Source: a virus. Taken from it: 50,978 bases of DNA. A program made the position numbers and the translations under genes. Under the pieces are notes generated by a model. That model did no database searches, was not told the origin of the DNA, and was given only the letters and a program-made list of their open reading frames with translations. This document shows positions 46,624 to 50,978 of the stretch, piece after piece (the stretch's first letter is position 1; each line of letters starts with the position of its first letter). The stretch is from the IMG/VR virus record IMGVR_UViG_3300050821_003418, positions 1 through 50,978 of that record; one strand, given 5' to 3'.

Positions 46624-46638
46624 CTTTCGAGGGGAAAG
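46624..46638. repeat. CTTTCGAGGGGAAAG motif, copy after the capsid gene
   Basis: Flanked here by T and A instead of A and T as at 7905, so the pairing of the outer base is kept by compensating change. It lies in the 63-base gap after the capsid gene on the minus strand. Confidence 0.6.
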
Positions 46639-46677
46639 AAACCAGAGTGAAAGGAGGAACTAAAGGTTAGTTGATAA

Positions 46678-47817
46678 CTATGCCGTTGCGATATAAGCGC
46701 CAGTACCAAGGGAAGCGATGGTTCCACGCCAGTCGGCGAATCCATACACATACTCTTCCTTGATTTTGTAGACGATAGAATCGGTGGCAAGGTCACGCTC
46801 TACACGAGACTCCAATGGAACGAAGTCGATGCGGACGAGGCCAGTACCAATCTGAGGGTCACGGTCAGACTCGTCAACCAAGAACCACTGGAAACCAGTG
46901 AGCTGGGTCGTCGAGGTCGTAGCTGGGAGATAGAACGAGTCGTTGAGGTAAGGAGAGACAATGATGCGTGCGAACTCACCCTTGACGATGTTGACATCGT
47001 TGTCGGTGACACCTGGCTTCCACTCGGACTGCTCAATCGTATGAGCGGTCAAAGCGAGGCCGTTCTTTGGAGGCACAGCGATACAGGTCTTTCCACCGAA
47101 CTTAGGCCAAGGCTTGCCCACGTCATCAACGAATGATGCGCCGAGTTCCTTAGCGGTCCAGTAGTTTACATACGAGAGGGGCAGAGCGGTTCCGGTTCCA
47201 CCAGCGGTTCCACCAACCATGTTCGAGTAGGTCGTTGCTGAGCTGAAGGCTACAGCGTGGGAGTTGGTATAGAGGCGCTCGCCGAGCGGAGCCTGGTTGC
47301 CATCCAAGCCAGCGTTTCCGCGGACGAAGAAGCGAGCAGGCTGCGAAGCGGCAGCGGTGAATCCGAGGTTGAAGACCTCGAATGGGTCAAGGACATTGTA
47401 GCGGTCGATATCGTACATAATCTTGGCTGCGCGTCCGAGCATCTCCTTGTACTGGCGAGCTTCTTTCATCTCGCGCTCTTCTGGGACGACAAAGCGGTTA
47501 GCAAGCTGGAGGTTCGGGTCAGCGATAGCGGTCTCATACGTCCTGATGAACGAAGCGTCAGGATAGACACCACCGGCGATGCGGGTTCCAGAGTTGATAA
47601 CACCAGTCGTACCAACGTGACGCCAGATAGCACGAGTGCCTTCCGTAGTCGTGTCAGAGATTGAGGTGAACAGAGAGAGAGCCATCGGGTCAGTGTCAAC
47701 GAGGCTGTAGCTCTTGACAGCATCGAGAGAGCGAAGGGCTTGATTCTGTGTTGCGTCAAAGTCTGCACGGACCTTAACCAAAAACACGTCTTTGCCGCCC
47801 TGATAAAGTGGTTCCAA
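46678..47817 (-). CDS. Major capsid protein, 379 aa
   Basis: Follows the scaffold and decoration genes and precedes the minor virion genes. Features of an HK97-fold capsid subunit: a helical N-terminal arm (ATQNQALRSLDAVKSYSLVD), a long central helix (EEREMKEARQYKEMLGRAAK), the loop GERLYTNSHAVAFSSATTYS, and a final beta domain ending VYGFADWRGTIASLGTGAYI. The only early start in frame is TTG at 47817, after an in-frame TGA. A -10 box (TGATATAAT) touches this TTG, so transcripts from that box could not carry it. Confidence 0.8.
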   Translation of the reverse strand: MEPLYQGGKDVFLVKVRADFDATQNQALRSLDAVKSYSLVDTDPMALSLFTSISDTTTEGTRAIWRHVGTTGVINSGTRIAGGVYPDASFIRTYETAIADPNLQLANRFVVPEEREMKEARQYKEMLGRAAKIMYDIDRYNVLDPFEVFNLGFTAAASQPARFFVRGNAGLDGNQAPLGERLYTNSHAVAFSSATTYSNMVGGTAGGTGTALPLSYVNYWTAKELGASFVDDVGKPWPKFGGKTCIAVPPKNGLALTAHTIEQSEWKPGVTDNDVNIVKGEFARIIVSPYLNDSFYLPATTSTTQLTGFQWFLVDESDRDPQIGTGLVRIDFVPLESRVERDLATDSIVYKIKEEYVYGFADWRGTIASLGTGAYIATA

Positions 47818-47826
47818 ATTATATCA
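47818..47826 (-). promoter_or_regulatory. Extended -10 box abutting the capsid start
   Basis: Minus strand TGATATAAT directly before TTG 47817. Either the true capsid start is internal, or this box is inactive or serves an overlapping RNA. Confidence 0.4.
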
Positions 47827-47842
47827 TTTTAGCCCGTACTTG

Positions 47843-48433
47843 TCAACTTTTACTGTTAATGAGTTGTTGAAAGTAATCGGACAATTCCGCCGTTTCCCTC
47901 CTAAAATGAGGGTGGTGGCGATGGCACAATGTGATGCCATTATTAAGTTGATAACGAAGGTCTGGGTGTTCACGCCAAGATAGAATATGATGGGCTTCTA
48001 TTCTTCCTTTGCAATCCGAGTTGGCAATTCGGCATTTGAATCCGTCTCTCTCATAGACTTCCTTGCGCCAGATAACGTAGTTGGCATCGTCGCGCCTATT
48101 ATTATACGACTTAACCTTGCTTCTATCCTTAATCCAAGCAGGATTATTTTCCCTAGTTTTAGACTCGTGCATCTTTCTAAAGGAGGCACTAGACCAGAGG
48201 GACTTGGCAACCTGGCTTCTCTTCTGTTTGGTCGCATCAGAGTATGTTCTTGAAGCATTAGACTTAGCCACCCAAGGGGCCTTTTGACCCTTCAGCTTGG
48301 CGCTAATCTTATCTTTGGTTTCCTGAGAGGGTGATTTTCCCTTGTTACCTGGAGGCATACCTTTGCGCCATTTTCCGACGCCTCGGAGCTTACAGGTCTC
48401 AGAAATCCTCTTACGGACTTCTTCAGAACGCAT
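47843..48433 (-). CDS. HNH endonuclease 3 with NUMOD3-like motif, 196 aa
   Basis: The N-terminal part has the NUMOD3-type repeat (SQETKDKISAKLKGQ). The C-terminal part has ERDGFKCRI, IEAHHILSWREHP, LNNGITLCHRHHPHFR, an HNH finger. Inserted between decoration and capsid genes. Its own promoter puts the ATG six bases after TATAAT. A mobile, free-standing endonuclease. Confidence 0.88.
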   Translation of the reverse strand: MRSEEVRKRISETCKLRGVGKWRKGMPPGNKGKSPSQETKDKISAKLKGQKAPWVAKSNASRTYSDATKQKRSQVAKSLWSSASFRKMHESKTRENNPAWIKDRSKVKSYNNRRDDANYVIWRKEVYERDGFKCRIANSDCKGRIEAHHILSWREHPDLRYQLNNGITLCHRHHPHFRRETAELSDYFQQLINSKS

Positions 48434-48439
48434 ACTTAT

Positions 48440-48448
48440 ATTATATCA
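48440..48448 (-). promoter_or_regulatory. Extended -10 box giving leaderless HNH 3 mRNA
   Basis: Minus strand TGATATAAT, then ATAAGT and ATG at 48433: six-base spacing again. Confidence 0.55.
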
Positions 48449-48455
48449 CGAAGAA

Positions 48456-49028
48456 CTAGAGAGTCTTGTAGACGTGGACGATAGCTTGCTTCTTGTTGAC
48501 GATAGGCTCAGTGACCGAGCCGTATGACCAGAACTGGCCAGCGGTTCCACCGAAGAGGGTAATCGAGGTCTCATCGAGAGTCGCTCCACCCGTTGCTCCG
48601 GTCGTAGCTGCAATGAGGTTGAAGTAACCGAGGCCAGCAGAGTCGGTGGTCGTGCCAGAGTTGGCAGAGAGGTCAGCGACGTAATCTACTGGGATGTTCG
48701 ATGGGATATAGATAGCGCGATAGTAGCCAGTGGTCTCGTTGTCGTTATAGACAGAAGCCTTGATGTTGGTTCCGGCAACGGTTGAAGCGGCGCTAACTCC
48801 GATAACAGAGTTAAGCTCGCTAATTCCGTTCAGGAACTCGATGCCAAGGCAGATACCGAGGATAGGGTTCGATGAAGTAGCCTGAGTAACATACTTATTG
48901 TGGCCAGTAGCGCCAGGCTGAAGGGCAGTTCCAGGAGCTATGGTATAGGTCGAGGTAGCTACAGCGTTAGCGATAACGGCGCGGCGGAGGGTATGGGTTG
49001 GTACCTCTCTTGTGGGGACGAATGACAT
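48456..49028 (-). CDS. Head decoration-like protein, 190 aa
   Basis: Small-residue-rich strands (ANAVATSTYTIAPGTALQPG, VTQATSSNPILGICLGIEFL), the plan of capsid decoration or stabilisation proteins that bind the outer lattice. It lies between scaffold and capsid genes. Start context CAACCAAAATG. Confidence 0.7.
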   Translation of the reverse strand: MSFVPTREVPTHTLRRAVIANAVATSTYTIAPGTALQPGATGHNKYVTQATSSNPILGICLGIEFLNGISELNSVIGVSAASTVAGTNIKASVYNDNETTGYYRAIYIPSNIPVDYVADLSANSGTTTDSAGLGYFNLIAATTGATGGATLDETSITLFGGTAGQFWSYGSVTEPIVNKKQAIVHVYKTL

Positions 49029-49110
49029 TTTGGTTGATGATTATAAATAAACGAAAGTAACCTAGTGATAATGGCACTAGGATACTAAGGAATTATATAA
49101 AAAGGGTATT

Positions 49111-49746
49111 CTACTTAAATACGCGCGTTCCTCCTTTCAAACCCCTCTCTGCCTCATCGAGCGTCAGGTGGATACCCTGCTTAGCTGCCTCACGAACCCA
49201 CTCGTGGATGCGAGGAGAATAGACTTTACCTCCATCGTTACCACCACCTCCAGTTGAGCCTCCAGCAGTAGCGGCCGAGTTGAACTCAGCGGCACTCTTT
49301 TGGCTTTCCCTGGCGATTTTCTCGGATTCAATGAGCGTATCAGCGTGGACCATTCCATACGCACGGCGCAAATCAGGGATAATAAGGTCAGCATCGAACT
49401 TACCGGAGTCTGTAGTCTTAAACGCATCATCGACTGGTTTCATCTGTTCCTCGGTTAAACCGTGGTCAGACATGAACCTCGCACGAGCCTTGGTAACCTG
49501 TTCGCTCCTGATTTGGGAACGGACCTTGGTTACGGCCTCAGTTTCGAGCTTCTCTTTGTCAGCTTCGATAGCCTGATTGGCTGCTCGGCGTCCTTTGAGA
49601 GTCTCTAGCGCTTTGTCAGATTCCTCCTTGGCAAGAGAGGCGAGAATCGTGAGAAACTCGGTCTTCTTGTCTTCGGGGACATCCTTGATGACATCTTCGA
49701 CTTTTGCTCCGTTAATAACCTTAGTTGCGATTTCCTTAATATCCAT
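49111..49746 (-). CDS. Scaffolding protein, 211 aa
   Basis: From MDIKEIATKVINGAKVEDVI: highly charged, helical and Ala/Glu/Lys-rich (EADKEKLETEAVTKVRSQIR), then a Gly-rich linker (GGSTGGGGNDGG) and a basic C-terminal motif (VYSPRIHEWVREAAKQGIHL) as in scaffold capsid-binding tails. It would direct procapsid assembly and be removed. The Met at 49746 is preferred to the distal one at 49839. Confidence 0.75.
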   Translation of the reverse strand: MDIKEIATKVINGAKVEDVIKDVPEDKKTEFLTILASLAKEESDKALETLKGRRAANQAIEADKEKLETEAVTKVRSQIRSEQVTKARARFMSDHGLTEEQMKPVDDAFKTTDSGKFDADLIIPDLRRAYGMVHADTLIESEKIARESQKSAAEFNSAATAGGSTGGGGNDGGKVYSPRIHEWVREAAKQGIHLTLDEAERGLKGGTRVFK

Positions 49747-49883
49747 GTGCTTTTGCGCCTCGTCGTCAGGCAGTATACGACCGATAAGATAATGTTTTAC
49801 TTCCGAGTTCGCCACCCTCTCGCACTTGGGAGTGGACACCAGCGAAGGCCTGGTTCTTAATATAAGTATAACACGATAAACGA

Positions 49884-50033
49884 CTACTTGAGTTTCGTCT
49901 TAGATTTAACTACATTCGAGAAGAGGGGCTTGGCGCTACCAATCTTGGCCTTATTGGTAAAGCCGAGCTTAGGCATGGCTATCTTAGGCGTCTTAATCAT
50001 CGTCGAACGGATTGTAAGTTTAGGCATTTTCAT
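49884..50033 (-). CDS. Basic repetitive protein, 49 aa
   Basis: MKMPKLTIRSTMIKTPKIAM, then PKLGFTNKAKIGSAKPLFSN: repeated MPKL/TPK basic units, a DNA-binding or capsid-binding peptide. It starts 14 bases inside the end of the upstream gene. Similar basic peptides occur near portal genes in phages. Confidence 0.6.
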   Translation of the reverse strand: MKMPKLTIRSTMIKTPKIAMPKLGFTNKAKIGSAKPLFSNVVKSKTKLK

Positions 50034-50409
50034 CGGTTTTTGGTTTCTTATTCTGGTTGATAAACTCTTCTACTCCCTTGAGCGGGTCTTTTTCCTTCGG
50101 CTTAGAGCGCCCTTCCTGCGGCCTCATTTCGGGCGGGGCCTTCTTAGAAGCGAGGATGAGGAGTAGCTTCGTAAGGAAGAGCATACCCAGATAGAAGTCA
50201 CCGCGGGTAGGCTCAGAGACGCTTTTCCTCTGGAGAATCCATGACATATAGAGAAGCCACTTCTCCCACTTAGCCCCAGCGGTAGCCATGAAATCGGCGG
50301 CTGGCTCCATCTTGCTATCTGGTATCTCACCGATAATATCCTCGACAATCACTTCCCTAAAGAGCTGTGGATACTTCTTGTATAGAGATTTGATTTTCTT
50401 CTTATCCAT
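50020..50409 (-). CDS. Hypothetical protein downstream of portal, 129 aa
   Basis: A Lys-rich helical protein with an amphipathic middle (WEKWLLYMSWILQRKS, GMLFLTKLLLILASKK). It starts one base after the portal stop. Possible portal- or scaffold-associated protein. No family recognised. Confidence 0.7.
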   Translation of the reverse strand: MDKKKIKSLYKKYPQLFREVIVEDIIGEIPDSKMEPAADFMATAGAKWEKWLLYMSWILQRKSVSEPTRGDFYLGMLFLTKLLLILASKKAPPEMRPQEGRSKPKEKDPLKGVEEFINQNKKPKTDENA

Positions 50410-50410
50410 T

Positions 50411-50978
50411 TTATTGTGGGGTTAGATTAGGCATTGCTGGCTGATTCATCTGGGGAGAGCCGAATGGGGTCGCTCCTTGGCCGCCATTAGACTGGCCTCC
50501 TACTTGCTGTCCCTGGACGGACTGTTGGAGATTACCCATTTGGGTTCCACGGGCCGCTCCAGGCATGGCGTTCACGAGCTGCTGGACTGGGTATCCTGAA
50601 CCCCAATCAGACATGAGCTGAGGGAGTATCTTGTTAGAGGCATAGTCGGCTGGGTGCTCTCCGAGGTTCTCCATGTGGCGTAGGAAGACCTTTGAGATGT
50701 CAGCGACTCCGGCAGGCACATAGGTCTGGAGCATAGGGCCGATGACTGTCTGGATGAACATAGCCTTCTTCATTTCCGAGGTCTCTTCAGGCTCAAGTTC
50801 GACATCCGAAATCTCGAACTCAAGGTTCTGGATGGTCTCGATGTCAGCCTCGATTATCTCAGACATCTTGCCGTTCTGTATAGACTCACGGATATTCTCA
50901 TAATAGAGTTCGAGGCCGCTCTTAGGCTTGGTGACGAAGCGAATCTTTATATCGCCGACACCGCCGAGAGAGAGCGGC
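50411..50978 (-). CDS. Portal protein, C-terminal part (continues at 1)
   Basis: The last ~172 codons of the portal gene beyond the junction (50411-50927) encode the C-terminal helices (KKAMFIQTVIGPMLQTYV, SDWGSGYPVQQLV) and a Gln/Gly-rich tail (GQQVGGQSNGGQGATP). Bases 50928-50978 repeat bases 1-51. Removing one copy gives an uninterrupted frame. Confidence 0.85.
   Translation of the reverse strand, partial: PLSLGGVGDIKIRFVTKPKSGLELYYENIRESIQNGKMSEIIEADIETIQNLEFEISDVELEPEETSEMKKAMFIQTVIGPMLQTYVPAGVADISKVFLRHMENLGEHPADYASNKILPQLMSDWGSGYPVQQLVNAMPGAARGTQMGNLQQSVQGQQVGGQSNGGQGATPFGSPQMNQPAMPNLTPQ
50928..50978. repeat. 51-bp terminal direct repeat, right copy
   Basis: Identical to bases 1-51; see the left copy. 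Confidence 0.95.

Noticed and set aside
1-50978. Alternative genetic code (UGA as Gly or Trp)
   Set aside because: TGA ends several clear genes (for example 6307-6471, 15191-15370, 22365-22709) exactly where overlaps with the next start predict.

Overview
The window is one complete genome of a tailed double-stranded DNA bacteriophage with a podovirus-like virion gene set, opened inside the portal gene. The first 51 bases are repeated exactly as the last 51 (50928-50978), and the portal frame runs through that join without a break. The real unit is therefore a circle, or a circularly permuted molecule, of 50,927 bp. Stops are TAA, TAG and TGA, so the code is standard. No integrase, DNA polymerase, RNA polymerase, transposase or CRISPR array was seen.

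Two arms diverge from a control region at about 7.45-8.05 kb. The minus-strand arm (7442 down to 1, continuing from 50978 down to 25835) carries packaging and virion genes: terminase, a GroEL-type chaperonin, portal, scaffold, decoration protein, major capsid protein, fibre-like and adaptor proteins, a large tail protein, collar fibre, two internal or ejection proteins and a GroES-type co-chaperonin. A lysis cassette (papain-like peptidase plus holin-like proteins) lies at 40.8-42.7 kb. Three unrelated-looking HNH endonuclease genes interrupt the virion module.

The plus-strand arm (8.1-25.7 kb) carries early genes: many tiny membrane or helix-turn-helix proteins, two tandem pairs of amidoligase plus class II glutamine amidotransferase (9.75-14.49 kb), a PD-(D/E)XK nuclease, an SSB with a DDIPF tail, a lambda-O-like initiator with internal iterons, a DnaB-type helicase, a C5 cytosine methyltransferase, an HNH protein and a RusA resolvase. 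With no polymerase of its own, the phage probably replicates theta-fashion from the iterons using host polymerase.

Expression signals are unusual. Almost no gene has a Shine-Dalgarno sequence. Several genes begin exactly six bases after an extended -10 box, as expected for leaderless mRNAs. Early promoters share a module of a consensus DnaA box (TTATCCACA) just upstream of TTGCAW-17/18-TAnnnT. Several virion-module proteins rich in Thr/Ser and GGTG motifs carry signal peptides or membrane anchors. From memory, this style (for example ATSTS, PYASTTA, GQVLVGNSGG) is familiar from Patescibacteria/Parcubacteria (CPR) sequences, so a CPR host is a reasonable but unproven guess.

The most interesting loci are the duplicated amidoligase/GAT-II operon, the split GroEL/GroES pair, the iteron origin, the DnaA-box promoters, the recurring CTTTCGAGGGGAAAG motif, and two structured non-coding regions (a tRNA-Leu-like element and a pseudoknot-like leader).
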